Shown: piece after piece, positions 24,701 to 38,684 of the stretch
How the letters are laid out: each line of letters starts with the position of its first letter
Numbering within the stretch: position 1 is the stretch's first letter
From: Prosopocoilus inquinatus
Taxonomy: Eukaryota; Arthropoda; Insecta; Coleoptera; Lucanidae
DNA length: 64,000 bases
Direction: 5' to 3'
NCBI GenBank assembly: GCA_036172665.1
Contig: CM069880.1
Location: 4,590,501-4,654,500 of the forward strand
Made by a program: the position numbers and the translations under genes
Notes under the pieces: generated by a model
Database searches by the model: none
What the model was told of the DNA's origin: nothing
The model's input: only the letters and a program-made list of their open reading frames with translations

Positions 24701-25593
24701 ATGTATCTAATCGATCCTTACTTATCTAATATGTTATTTGACGTTTCAACGGACTCCAGTAACTCTGATGTGAGATACGAAGTTCTCGCACTCAGCAGAA
24801 GCTGGAAATAGTTTTGAACGAAACAACACGTATTAGCATTGTTCCTGTGATGTATCTAATCGATCCTTACTTATCTGTCATGTTATTTGACGTTACGATG
24901 GACTCCAGTAACTCTGATGTGAGATACGAAGTTTTCGGACGCAGCGAAAGCTGGAAATAGTTTTGAACGAAACAACACGTATTAGCGTTATTCCTGTGAT
25001 GTATCTAATCGATCCTTACTTATCTATTACGTTATTTGACGTTACGATGGACTCCAGTAACTCTGATGTGATAAACGAAGTTTTCAGACGCAGCGGAAAC
25101 TGGAAATAGTTTTGAAGGAAATAACACGTATTAACGTCGTTCCTGTGATGTATCTAATCGATCCTTACTTATCTAATATGTTATTTGACGTTTCAACGGA
25201 CTCCAGTAACTCTGATGTGAGATACGAAGTTCTGGCACTCAGCAGAAGCTGGAAATAGTTTTGAACGAAAGAACACGTATTAGCATTGTTCCTGTGTTGT
25301 ATCTAATCGATCCTTGCTTATCTATCACGTTATTTGACGTTACGATGGACTCCAGTAACTCTGATGTGAGAAACGAAGTTCTCGGACGCAGCGGAAGCTG
25401 GAAATAGTTTTGAACGAAATAGCACGTATTAGCGTTGTTCCTGTGATGTATCTAATCGATTCTTACTTATCTATTATGTTATTTGACGTTACGATGGACT
25501 CCAGTAACACTGAAGTGAGATGCGAAATTTTCGGACGCAGCGGAAGCTGGAAATAGTTTTGAACGAAATAGCACGTATTAGCGTTGTTCCTGT
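18740..25593 (+). repeat. Large HOR copy 1, 46 monomers (6854 bp)
   Basis: This copy aligns with the next block at 6854 bp for its first part (18740-21590 with 25594-28444) and at 7152 bp for the rest (21593-25631 with 28745-32783). Shared private markers are ATGTTATTAGACG (18772 and 25626), ATAGTCTTGAACG (18998 and 25852), ACGCATTAGCG, ACTTATTAGC, CAACATGTATTAGCG, TCGGACCCAGCGG and GTACGAAATCGATCCTCAC (20086 and 26940). Against copy 2 it lacks two monomers at about 21.56-21.60 kb, where a hybrid monomer sits. Confidence 0.88.
21532..21680 (+). repeat. Hybrid monomer at an in-register two-monomer deletion
   Basis: The monomer starts with the ACGCATTAGCG left half, normally followed by TATTTGACGTTTC, but continues with the TTAATTGACGTTCC right half that belongs two monomers further on. 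Copy 2 keeps both intervening monomers at 28.44-28.74 kb. The switch lies between about 21555 and 21590, inside the near-invariant TGTGATGTATCTAATCGATC box, as expected for unequal crossing over within a long identical stretch. Confidence 0.75.
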
Positions 25594-28500
25594 GATGTAT
25601 CTAATCGATCCTTACTTATCTAATATGTTATTAGACGTTTCAACGGACTCCAGTAACTCTGATGTGAGATACGAAGTTCTCGCACTCAGCAGAAGCTGGA
25701 AATAGTTTTGAACGAAACAACACGTATTAGCATTGTTCCTGTGATGTATCTAATCGATCCTTACTTATCTATCATGTTATTTGACGTTACGATGGACTCC
25801 AGTAACTTTGATGTGAGATACGAAGTTTTCGGACGCAGCGGAAGCTGGAAATAGTCTTGAACGAAATAACACGCATTAGCGTTGTTCCTGTGATGTATCT
25901 AATCGATCCTTACTTATCTAATATGTTATTTGACGTTTCAACGGACTCCAGTAACTCTGATGTGAGATACGAAGTTCTCGCACTCAGCAGAAGCTGGAAA
26001 TAGTTTTGAACGAAACAACACGTATTAGCATTGTTCCTGTGATGTATCTAATCGATCCTTACTTATCTGTCATGTTATTTGACGTTACGATGGACTCCAG
26101 TATCTCTGATGTGAGATGCGAAGTTTTCGGACGCAGCGGAAGCTGGAAATAGTTTTGAACGAAATAACACGTATTAGCGTTGTTCCTGTGATGTATCTAA
26201 TCGATCCTTACTTATCTAATATGTTAATTGACGTTCCAACGGACTCCAGTAACTCTGATGTGAGATACGAAGTTCTCGCACTCAGCAGAAGCTGGAAATA
26301 GTTTTGAACGAAACAATACGTATTAGCGTTGTTCCTGTGATGTATCTAATCGATCCTTACTAATCTATCATTTTATTTGACGTTACGATGGACTCCAGTA
26401 ACTCTGATGTGAGATACGAAGTTTTCGGACGCAGCGGAAGCTGGAAATAGTTTTGAACAAAATAAGACGTATTAGCGTTGTTCCTGTGATGTATCTAATC
26501 GATCCTTACTTATCTATCATGTTATTTGACGTTACGATGGACTCCAGTAACTTTGATGTGAGATATGAAGTTTTCGGACGCAGCGGAAGCTGGAAATAGT
26601 TTTGAACGAAACAACACTTATTAGCATTGTTCCTGTGATGTATCTAATCGATCCTTACTAATCTATCATGTTATTTGACGTTACGATGGACTCCAGTAAC
26701 TCTGATGTGAGATACGAAGTTTTCGGACGCAGCGGAAGCTGGAAATAGTTTTGAACGAAACAACATGTATTAGCGTTATTCCTGTGATGTATCTAATCGA
26801 TCCTTACTTATCTGTCATGTTATTTGACGTTACTATGGACTCCAGTAACTCTGATTTGAGATACGAAGTTTTCGGACCCAGCGGAAGCTGGAAATAGTTT
26901 TGAACGAAACAATACGTATTAGCGTTATTCCTGTGATGTACGAAATCGATCCTCACTTATCTATTACGTTATTTGACGTTACGATGGACTCCAGTAACTC
27001 TGATGTGATATACGAAGTTTTCGGACGCACCGGAAGCTGGAAATAGTTTTGAAGGAAATAACACGTTTTATCGTTGTTTCTGTGATGTATCTAATCGATC
27101 CTTACTTATCTAATATGTTATTTGACGTTTCAACTTACTCCAGTAACTCTGATGTGAGATACGAAGTTCTCGCACTCATCAGAAGCTGGAAATAGTTTTG
27201 AACGAAACAACACGTATTAGCATTGTTCCTGTGATGTATCTAATCGATCCTTACTTATCTAATATGTTATTTGACGTTTCAACGGACTCCAGTAACTCTG
27301 ATGTGAGATACGAAGTTCTCGCACTCAGCAGAAGCTGGAAATAGTTTTGAACGAAACAACACGTATTAGCATTGTTCCTGTGATGTATCTAATCGATCCT
27401 TACTTATCTGTCATGTTATTTGACGTTACGATGGACTCCAGTAACTCTGATGTGAGATACGAAGTTTTCGGACGCAGCGAAAGCTGGAAATAGTTTTGAA
27501 CGAAACAACACGTATTAGCGTTATTCCTGTGATGTATCTAATCGATCCTTACTTATCTATTACGTTATTTGACGTTACGATGGACTCCAGTAACTCTGAT
27601 GTGATAAACGAAGTTTTCAGACGCAGCGGAAGCTGGAAATAGTTTTGAAGGAAATAACACCTATTAACGTCGTTCCTGTGATGTATCTAATCGATCCTCA
27701 CTTATCTAATATGTTATTTGACGTTTCAACGGACTCCAGTAACTCTGATGTGAGATACGAAGTTCTGGCACTCAGCAGAAGCTGGAAATAGTTTTGAACG
27801 AAAGAACACGTATTAGCATTGTTCCTGTGTTGTATCTAATCGATCCTTGCTTATCTATCATGTAATTTGACGTTACGATGGACTCCAGTAACTCTGATGT
27901 GAGAAACGAAGTTCTCGGACGCAGCGGAAGCTGGAAATAGTTTTGGACGAAATATCACGTATTAGCGTTGTTCCTGTGATCTATCTAATCGATCCTTACT
28001 TATCTAATATGTTATTTGACGTTTCAACGAACTCCAGTAACTCTGATGTGAGATACGAAGTTCTCGCACTCAGCAGAAGCTGGAAATAGTTTTGAACGAA
28101 ACAACACGTATTAGCATTGTTCCTGTGATGTATCTAATCGATCCTTACTTATCTAATATGTTATTTGACGTTTCAACGGACTCCAGTAACTCTGATGTGA
28201 GATACGAAGTTCTCGCACTCAGCAGAAGCTGGAAATAGTTTTGAACGAAACAACACGTATTAGCATTGTTCCTGTGATGTATCTAATCGATCCTTACTTA
28301 TCTATCATGTTATTTGACGTTACGATGGACTCCAGTAACTTTGATGTGAGATACGAAGTTTTCGGACGCAGCGGAAGCTGGAAATAGTTTTGAACGAAAT
28401 AACACGCATTAGCGTTGTTCCTGTGATGTATCTAATCGATCCTTACTTATCTAATATGTTATTTGACGTTTCAACGGACTCCAGTAACTCTGATGTGAGA

Positions 28501-31500
28501 TACGAAGTTCTCGCACTCAGCAGAAGCTGGAAATAGTTTTGAACGAAACAACACGTATTAGCATTGTTCCTGTGATGTATCTAATCGATCCTTACTTATC
28601 TGTCATGTTATTTGACGTTACGATAGACTCCAGTAACTCTGATGTGAGATGCGAAGTTTTCGGACGCAGCGGAAGCTGGAAATAATTTTGAACGAAATAA
28701 CACGTATTAGCGTTGTTCCTGTGATGTATCTAATCGATCCTTACTTATCTAATATGTTAATTGACGTTCCAACGGACTCCAGTAACTCTGATGTGAGATA
28801 CGAAGTTCTCGCACTCAGCAGAAGCTGGAAATAGTTTTGAACGAAACAATACGTATTAGCGTTGTTCCTGTGATGTATCTAATCGATCCTTACTAATCTA
28901 TCATTTTATTTGACGTTACGATGGACTCCAGTAACTCTGATGTGAGATACGAAGTTTTCGGACGCAGCGGAAGCTGGAAATAGTTTTGAACAAAATAACA
29001 CGTATTAGCGTTGTTCCTGTGATGTATCTAATCGATCCTTACTTATCTATCATGTTATTTGACGTTACGATGGACTCCAGTAACTTTGATGTGAGATATG
29101 AAGTTTTCGGACGCAGCGGAAGCTGGAAATAGTTTTGAACGAAACAACACTTATTAGCATTGTTCCTGTGATGTATCTAATCGATCCTTACTAATCTATC
29201 ATGTTATTTGACGTTACGATGGACTCCAGTAACTCTGATGTGAGATACGAAGTTTTCGGACGCAGCGGAAGCTGGAAATAGTTTTGAACGAAACAACATG
29301 TATTAGCGTTATTCCTGTGATGTATCTAATCGATCCTTACTTATCTGTCATGTTATTTGACGTTACTATGGACTCCAGTAACTCTGATTTGAGATACGAA
29401 GTTTTCGGACCCAGCGGAAGCTGGAAATAGTTTTGAACGAAATAACAAGTATTAGCGTTGTTCCTGTGATGTATCTAATCGATCCTTACTTATCTAATAT
29501 GTTAATTGACGTTCCAACGGACTCCAGTATCTCTGATGTGAGATACGAAGTTCTCGCACTCAGCAGAAGCTGGAAATAGTTTTGAACGAAACAACACGTA
29601 TTAGCGTTGTTCCTGTGATGTATCTAATCGATCCTTACTTATCTAATATGTTATTTGACGTTTCAACGGACTCCAGTAACTCTGATGTGAGATACGAAGT
29701 TCTCGCACTCATCAGAAGCTGGAAATAGTTTTGAACGAAACAACACGTATTAGCATTGTTCCTGTGATGTATCTAATCGATCCTTACTTATCTAATATGT
29801 TATTTGACGTTTCAACGGACTCCAGTAACTCTGATGTGAGATACGAAGTTCTCGCACTCAGCAGAAGCTGGATATAGTTTTGAACGAAACAACACGTATT
29901 AGCATTGTTCCTGTGATGTATCTAATCGATCCTTACTTATCTAATATGTTATTTGACGTTTCAACGGACTCCAGTAACTCTGATGTGAGATACGAAGTTC
30001 TCGCACTCAGCAGAAGCTGGAAATAGTTTTGAACGAAACAACACGTATTAGCATTGTTCCTGTGATGTATCTAATCGATCCTTACTTATCTATCATGTTA
30101 TTTGACGTTACGATGGACTCCAGTAACTTTGATGTGAGATACGAAGTTTTCGGACGCAGCGGAAGCTGGAAATAGTTTTGAACGAAATAACACGCATTAG
30201 CGTTGTTCCTGTGATGTATCTAATCGATCCTTACTTATCTAATATGTTATTTGACGTTTCAACGGACTCCAGTAACTCTGATGTGAGATACGAAGTTCTC
30301 GCACTCAGCAGAAGCTGGAAATAGTTTTGAACGAAACAACACGTATTAGCATTGTTCCTGTGATGTATCTAATCGATCCTTACTTATCTGTCATGTTATT
30401 TGACGTTACGATGGACTCCAGTAACTCTGATGTGAGATGCGAAGTTTTCGGACGCAGCGGAAGCTGGAAATAGTTTTGAACGAAATAACACGTATTAGCG
30501 TTGTTCCTGTGATGTATCTAATCGATCCTTACATATCTAATATGTTAATTGACGTTCCAACGGACTCCAGTAACTCTGATGTGAGATACGAAGTTCTCGC
30601 ACTCAGCAGAAGCTGGAAATAGTTTTGAACGAAACAATACGTATTAGCGTTGTTCCTGTGATGTATCTAATCGATCCTTACTAATCTATCATTTTATTTG
30701 ACGTTACGATGGACTCCAGTAACTTTGATGTGAGATATGAAGTTTTCGGACGCAGCGGAAGCTGGAAATAGTTTTGAACGAAACAACACTTATTAGCATT
30801 GTTCCTGTGATGTATCTAATCGATCCTTACTAATCTATCATGTTATTTGACGTTACGATGGACTCCAGTAACTCTGATGTGAGATACGAAGTTTTCGGAC
30901 GCAGCGGAAGCTGGAAATAGTTTTGAACGAAACAACATGTATTAGCGTTATTCCTGTGATGTATCTAATCGATCCTTACTTATCTGTCATGTTATTTGAC
31001 GTTACTATGGACTCCAGTAACTCTGATTTGAGATACGAAGTTTTCGGACCCAGCGGAAGCTGGAAATAGTTTTGAACGAAATAACACGTATTAGCGTTGT
31101 TCCTGTGATGTATCTAATCGATCCTTACTTATCTATCATGTTATTTGACGTTACGATGGACTCCAGTAACTTTGATGTGAGATATGAAGTTTTCGGACGC
31201 AGCGGAAGCTGGAAATAGTTTTGAACGAAACAACACTTATTAGCATTGTTCCTGTGATGTATCTAATCGATCCTTACTAATCTATCATGTTATTTGACGT
31301 TACGATGGACTCCAGTAACTCTGATGTGAGATACGAAGTTTTCGGACGCAGCGGAAGCTGGAAATAGTTTTGAACGAAACAACATGTATTAGCGTTATTC
31401 CTGTGATGTATCTAATCGATCCTTACTTATCTGTCATGTTATTTGACGTTACTATGGACTCCAGTAACTCTGATTTGAGATACGAAGTTTTCGGACCCAG

Positions 31501-32745
31501 CGGAAGCTGGAAATAGTTTTGAACGAAATAACAAGTATTAGCGTTGTTCCTGTGATGTATCTAATCGATCCTTACTTATCTAATATGTTAATTGACGTTC
31601 CAACGGACTCCAGTATCTCTGATGTGAGATACGAAGTTCTCGCACTCAGCAGAAGCTGGAAATAGTTTTGAACGAAACAACACGTATTAGCGTTGTTCCT
31701 GTGATGTATCTAATCGATCCTTACTTATCTAATATGTTATTTGACGTTTCAACGGACTCCAGTAACTCTGATGTGAGATACGAAGTTCTCGCACTCATCA
31801 GAAGCTGGAAATAGTTTTGAACGAAACAACACGTATTAGCATTGTTCCTGTGATGTATCTAATCGATCCTTACTTATCTAATATGTTATTTGACGTTTCA
31901 ACGGACTCCAGTAACTCTGATGTGAGATACGAAGTTCTCGCACTCAGCAGAAGCTGGAAATAGTTTTGAACGAAACAACACGTATTAGCATTGTTCCTGT
32001 GATGTATCTAATCGATCCTTACTTATCTGTCATGTTATTTGACGTTACGATGGACTCCAGTAACTCTGATGTGAGATACGAAATTTTCGGACGCAGCGAA
32101 AGCTGGAAATAGTTTTGAACGAAACAACACGTATTAGCGTTATTCCTGTGATGTATCTAATCGATCCTTACTTATCTATTACGTTATTTGACGTTACGAT
32201 GGACTCCAGTAACTCTGATGTGATAAACGAAGTTTTCAGACGCAGCGGAAACTGGAAATAGTTTTGAAGGAAATAACACGTATTAACGTCGTTCCTGTGA
32301 TGTATCTAATCGATCCTTACTTATCTAATATGTTATTTGACGTTTCAACGGACTCCAGTAACTCTGATGTGAGATACGAAGTTCTGGCACTCAGCAGAAG
32401 CTGGAAATAGTTTTGAACGAAAGAACACGTATTAGCATTGTTCCTGTGTTGTATCTAATCGATCCTTGCTTATCTATCACGTTATTTGACGTTACGATGG
32501 ACTCCAGTAACTCTGATGTGAGAAACGAAGTTCTCGGACGCAGCGGAAGCTGGAAATAGTTTTGAACGAAATAGCACGTATTAGCGTTGTTAATGTGATG
32601 TATCTAATCGATTCTTACTTATCTATTATGTTATTTGACGTTACGATGGACTCCAGTAACACTGAAGTGAGATGCGAAATTTTCGGACGCAGCGGAAGCT
32701 GGAAATAGTTTTGAACGAAATAGCACGTATTAGCGTTGTTCCTGT
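25594..32745 (+). repeat. Large HOR copy 2, 48 monomers (7152 bp)
   Basis: Second tandem copy of the block starting at 18740, with the same order of marked monomers and two additional monomers near 28.44-28.74 kb. Few differences are visible: 31663 reads TAGTTTTG where copy 1 has TACTTTTG, 32593 reads GTTAATGTG where copy 1 has GTTCCTGTG, and 27135 reads AACTTACTCC where copy 1 has AACGGACTCC. The two copies together span about 14 kb. Confidence 0.88.
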
Positions 32746-33263
32746 GATGTATCTAATCGATCCTTACTTATCTAATATGTTAATTGACGTTCCAACGGAC
32801 TACAGTAACTCTGATGTGAGATACGAAGTTCTCGCACTCAGCAGAAGCTGGAAATAGTTTTGAACGAAACAACTCGTATTAACATTGTTCCTGTGATGTG
32901 TCTAATCGATCCTTACGTATCTATCATGTTATTTGAAGTTACGATGGACTCCAGTAACTCTGATGTGAGATACGAAGTTTTCGGAAGCAGCGGAAGCTGG
33001 AAATAGTTTTGAACGAAATAACACGTATTAGCGTTGTTCCTGTGATGTATCTAATCGATCCTTACTTATCTAATATGTTATTTGACGTTTCAACCGATTC
33101 CAGTAACTCTGATGTGAGATACGAAGTTCTCGCACTCAGCAGAAGCTGGAAATATTTTTTAACGAAACAACACGTATTAGCATTGTTCCTGTGATGTATC
33201 TAATCGATCCTTATTTATCTATCATGTTATTTGACGTTACGATGGAATCCAGTAACTCTGATG
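32221..33263 (+). repeat. 7-mer tandem duplication, copy 1 (1043 bp)
   Basis: This block repeats at 33264-34306 with an offset of 1043 bp (7 monomers). It starts with the TGATAAACGAAG / TTTTCAGACG / GGAAACTGG monomer and runs through the CTGGCACTCAG, CACTGAAGTGAGATGCG, GGACTACAG and CAACCGATTCC monomers to the ATATTTTTTAACG one. The join is within 33240-33263 and carries a private GATGGAATCC. This event explains why the distance from 31.1-32.2 kb to 35.5-36.5 kb is 29 monomers while the neighbouring repeat is 22 (22 + 7). Confidence 0.88.
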
Positions 33264-35406
33264 TGATAAACGAAGTTTTCAGACGCAGCGGAAACTGGAA
33301 ATAGTTTTGAAGGAAATAACACGTATTAACGTCGTTCCTGTGATGTATCTAATCGATCCTTACTTATCTAATATGTTATTTGACGTTTCAACGGACTCCA
33401 GTAACTCTGATGTGAGATACGAAGTTCTGGCACTCAGCAGAAGCTGGAAATAGTTTTGAACGAAAGAACACGTATTAGCATTGTTCCTGTGTTGTATCTA
33501 ATCGATCCTTGCTTATCTATCACGTTATTTGACGTTACGATGGACTCCAGTAACTCTGATGTGAGAAACGATGTTCTCGGACGCAGCGGAAGCTGGAAAT
33601 AGTTTTGAACGAAATAGCACGTATTAGCGTTGTTCCTGTGATGTATCTAATCGATTCTTACTTATCTATTATGTTATTTGACGTTACGATGGACTCCAGT
33701 AACACTGAAGTGAGATGCGAAATTTTCGGACGCAGCGGAAGCTGGAAATAGTTTTGAACGAAATAGCACGTATTAGCGTTGTTCCTGTGATGTATCTAAT
33801 CGATCCTTACTTATCTAATATGTTAATTGACGTTCCAACGGACTACAGTAACTCTGATGTGAGATACGAAGTTCTCGCACTCAGCAGAAGCTGGAAATAG
33901 TTTTGAACGAAACAACTCGTATTAACATTGTTCCTGTGATGTGTCTAATCGATCCTTACGTATCTATCATGTTATTTGACGTTACGATGGACTCCAGTAA
34001 CTCTGATGTGAGATACGAAGTTTTCGGAAGCAGCGGAAGCTGGAAATAGTTTTGAACGAAATAACACGTATTAGCGTTGTTCCTGTGATGTATCTAATCG
34101 ATCCTTACTTATCTAATATGTTATTTGACGTTTCAACCGATTCCAGTAACTCTGATGTGAGATACGAAGTTCTCGCACTCAGCAGAAGCTGGAAATATTT
34201 TTTAACGAAACAACACGTATTAGCATTGTTCCTGTGATGTATCTAATCGATCCTTATTTATCTATCATGTTATTTGACGTTACGATGGACTCCAGTAACT
34301 CTGATGTGAGATACGAAGTTTTCGGACGCAGCGGAAGCTGGAAATAGTTTTGAACGAAACAACACGTATTAGCGTTGTTCCTGTGATGTATCTAATCGAT
34401 CCTTACTTATCTAATCTGTTATTTGACGTTTCAACGGACTCCAGTAACTCTGATGTGAGATACGAAGTTCTCGCACTCAGCAGAAGCTGGAAATAGTTTT
34501 GAACGAAACAACACGTATTAGCATTGTTCCTGTGATGTATCTAATCGATCCTTACTTATCTATCATGTTATTTGACGTTACGATGGACTCCAGTAACTCT
34601 GATGTGAGATACGATGTTTTCGGACTCAGCGGAAGCTGGAAATAGTTTTGAAAGAAATAACACGTATTGGCGTTGTTCCTGTGATATATCTAATCGATCC
34701 TTACTTATCTAACATGTTGTTTGACGTTTCAACGGACTCCAGTAACTCTGATGTGAGATTCGAAGTTCTCGCACTCAGCTGAAGCTGGAAATAGTTTTGA
34801 ACGAAACAACACGTATTAGCTTTGTTCCTGTGATGTATCTAATCGATCCTTACATATCTATCATGTTATTTGACGTTACGATGGACTCCAGTAACTCTGA
34901 TGTGAGATTCGAAGTTTTCGGACGCAGCGGAAGCTGGAAATAGTTTTGAACGAAATAACACGTATTAGCGTTGTTCCTGTGATGTATCTAATCGATCCTT
35001 ACATATCTAATATGTTATTTGACGTTTCAAAGGACTCCAGTAACTCTTATGTGATATACGAAGTTCTCGCACTCAGCAGAAGCTGGAAATAGTTTTGAAC
35101 GAAACAACACGTATTAGCATTGTTCCTGTGATGTATCTAATCGATCCTTACTTATCTATCATGTTATTTGACGTTACGATGGACTCCAGTAACTCTGATG
35201 TGAGATACGAAGTTTTCGGACGCAGCGGAAGCTGGAAATAGTTTTGAACGAAATAAAACGTATTAGCGTTGTTTCTGTGATGTATCTAATCGATCCTTAC
35301 TTATCTAATATGTTAATTGACGTTCCAACGGACTCCAGTAACTCTGATATGAGATACGAAGTTCTCGCACTCAGCAGAAGCTGGAAATAGTTTTGAACGA
35401 AACAAC
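33247..35406 (+). repeat. 22-mer-spaced duplication, copy 1
   Basis: It matches 36525-38684 at an offset of 3278 bp (22 monomers). Shared features include GAAACGATGTTCTCGG, GGACTACAG, CAACCGATTCC, ATATTTTTTAACG, TCGGACTCAGC, GATATATCTAATCG, AACATGTTGTTTG, CAGCTGAAGC, CAAAGGACTCC with CTCTTATGTGATATACG, and AATAAAACG. I noticed two mismatches: 34416 (CTAATCTGTT) and the partner of 37073 (TGTAACTAATC). The match ends at the CAACACG/CAACTCG difference near 35406. Confidence 0.9.
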
Positions 35407-36524
35407 ACGTATTAGCATTGTTCCTGTGATGTATCTAATCGATCCTTACTTATCTATCATGTTAATTGACGTTACGATGGACTCCAGTAACTTTGATGTG
35501 AGATATGAAGTTTTCGGACGCAGCGGAAGCTGGAAATAGTTTTGAACGAAACAACACTTATTAGCATTGTTCCTGTGATGTATCTAATCGATCCTTACTA
35601 ATCTATCATGTTATTTGACGTTACGATGGACTCCAGTAACTCTGATGTGAGATACGAAGTTTTCGGACGCAGCGGAAGCTGGAAATAGTTTTGAACGAAA
35701 CAACATGTATTAGCGTTATTCCTGTGATGTATCTAATCGATCCTTACTTATCTGTCATGTTATTTGACGTTACTATGGACTCCAGTAACTCTGATTTGAG
35801 ATACGAAGTTTTCGGACCCAGCGGAAGCTGGAAATAGTTTTGAACGAAATAACAAGTATTAGCGTTGTTCCTGTGATGTATCTAATCGATCCTTACTTAT
35901 CTAATATGTTAATTGACGTTCCAACGGACTCCAGTATCTCTGATGTGAGATACGAAGTTCTCGCACTCAGCAGAAGCTGGAAATAGTTTTGAACGAAACA
36001 ACACGTATTAGCGTTGTTCCTGTGATGTATCTAATCGATCCTTACTTATCTAATATGTTATTTGACGTTTCAACGGACTCCAGTAACTCTGATGTGAGAT
36101 ACGAAGTTCTCGCACTCATCAGAAGCTGGAAATAGTTTTGAACGAAACAACACGTATTAGCATTGTTCCTGTGATGTATCTAATCGATCCTTACTTATCT
36201 AATATGTTATTTGACGTTTCAACGGACTCCAGTAACTCTGATGTGAGATACGAAGTTCTCGCACTCAGCAGAAGCTGGAAATAGTTTTGAACGAAACAAC
36301 ACGTATTAGCATTGTTCCTGTGATGTATCTAATCGATCCTTACTTATCTGTCATGTTATTTGACGTTACGATGGACTCCAGTAACTCTGATGTGAGATAC
36401 GAAGTTTTCGGACGCAGCGAAAGCTGGAAATAGTTTTGAACGAAACAACACGTATTAGCGTTATTCCTGTGATGTATCTAATCGATCCTTACTTATCTAT
36501 TACGTTATTTGACGTTACGATGGA
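35407..36524 (+). repeat. Block copied from the large HOR between the 22-mer copies
   Basis: From about 35462 this segment corresponds to 31141-32203 at 4321 bp (29 monomers). It carries the ACTTTGATGTGAGATATG, ACTTATTAGC, CAACATGTATTAGCG, TCGGACCCAGCGG, AACAAGTATTAGC and CACTCATCAG monomers in the same order. It is the repeated interval that, with 36525-38684, makes up the second 22-mer-spaced copy. A private TATCATGTTAATTGACGTTA mosaic occurs near 35455. Confidence 0.82.
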
Positions 36525-38684
36525 CTCCAGTAACTCTGATGTGATAAACGAAGTTTTCAGACGCAGCGGAAACTGGAAATAGTTTTGAAGGAAATAACAC
36601 GTATTAACGTCGTTCCTGTGATGTATCTAATCGATCCTTACTTATCTAATATGTTATTTGACGTTTCAACGGACTCCAGTAACTCTGATGTGAGATACGA
36701 AGTTCTGGCACTCAGCAGAAGCTGGAAATAGTTTTGAACGAAAGAACACGTATTAGCATTGTTCCTGTGTTGTATCTAATCGATCCTTGCTTATCTATCA
36801 CGTTATTTGACGTTACGATGGACTCCAGTAACTCTGATGTGAGAAACGATGTTCTCGGACGCAGCGGAAGCTGGAAATAGTTTTGAACGAAATAGCACGT
36901 ATTAGCGTTGTTCCTGTGATGTATCTAATCGATTCTTACTTATCTATTATGTTATTTGACGTTACGATGGACTCCAGTAACACTGAAGTGAGATGCGAAA
37001 TTTTCGGACGCAGCGGAAGCTGGAAATAGTTTTGAACGAAATAGCACGTATTAGCGTTGTTCCTGTGATGTAACTAATCGATCCTTACTTATCTAATATG
37101 TTAATTGACGTTCCAACGGACTACAGTAACTCTGATGTGAGATACGAAGTTCTCGCACTCAGCAGAAGCTGGAAATAGTTTTGAACGAAACAACTCGTAT
37201 TAACATTGTTCCTGTGATGTGTCTAATCGATCCTTACGTATCTATCATGTTATTTGACGTTACGATGGACTCCAGTAACTCTGATGTGAGATACGAAGTT
37301 TTCGGAAGCAGCGGAAGCTGGAAATAGTTTTGAACGAAATAACACGTATTAGCGTTGTTCCTGTGATGTATCTAATCGATCCTTACTTATCTAATATGTT
37401 ATTTGACGTTTCAACCGATTCCAGTAACTCTGATGTGAGATACGAAGTTCTCGCACTCAGCAGAAGCTGGAAATATTTTTTAACGAAACAACACGTATTA
37501 GCATTGTTCCTGTGATGTATCTAATCGATCCTTATTTATCTATCATGTTATTTGACGTTACGATGGACTCCAGTAACTCTGATGTGAGATACGAAGTTTT
37601 CGGACGCAGCGGAAGCTGGAAATAGTTTTGAACGAAACAACACGTATTAGCGTTGTTCCTGTGATGTATCTAATCGATCCTTACTTATCTAATATGTTAT
37701 TTGACGTTTCAACGGACTCCAGTAACTCTGATGTGAGATACGAAGTTCTCGCACTCAGCAGAAGCTGGAAATAGTTTTGAACGAAACAACACGTATTAGC
37801 ATTGTTCCTGTGATGTATCTAATCGATCCTTACTTATCTATCATGTTATTTGACGTTACGATGGACTCCAGTAACTCTGATGTGAGATACGATGTTTTCG
37901 GACTCAGCGGAAGCTGGAAATAGTTTTGAAAGAAATAACACGTATTGGCGTTGTTCCTGTGATATATCTAATCGATCCTTACTTATCTAACATGTTGTTT
38001 GACGTTTCAACGGACTCCAGTAACTCTGATGTGAGATTCGAAGTTCTCGCACTCAGCTGAAGCTGGAAATAGTTTTGAACGAAACAACACGTATTAGCTT
38101 TGTTCCTGTGATGTATCTAATCGATCCTTACATATCTATCATGTTATTTGACGTTACGATGGACTCCAGTAACTCTGATGTGAGATTCGAAGTTTTCGGA
38201 CGCAGCGGAAGCTGGAAATAGTTTTGAACGAAATAACACGTATTAGCGTTGTTCCTGTGATGTATCTAATCGATCCTTACATATCTAATATGTTATTTGA
38301 CGTTTCAAAGGACTCCAGTAACTCTTATGTGATATACGAAGTTCTCGCACTCAGCAGAAGCTGGAAATAGTTTTGAACGAAACAACACGTATTAGCATTG
38401 TTCCTGTGATGTATCTAATCGATCCTTACTTATCTATCATGTTATTTGACGTTACGATGGACTCCAGTAACTCTGATGTGAGATACGAAGTTTTCGGACG
38501 CAGCGGAAGCTGGAAATAGTTTTGAACGAAATAAAACGTATTAGCGTTGTTTCTGTGATGTATCTAATCGATCCTTACTTATCTAATATGTTAATTGACG
38601 TTCCAACGGACTCCAGTAACTCTGATATGAGATACGAAGTTCTCGCACTCAGCAGAAGCTGGAAATAGTTTTGAACGAAACAAC
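36525..38684 (+). repeat. 22-mer-spaced duplication, copy 2
   Basis: Near-identical partner of 33247-35406. To its left it continues as the large-HOR-type sequence (GTGATAAACGAAG with GGAAACTGG), showing that the pair arose by a duplication whose edges cut across older HOR boundaries. A substitution in the invariant box at 37073 distinguishes it from copy 1. Confidence 0.9.
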
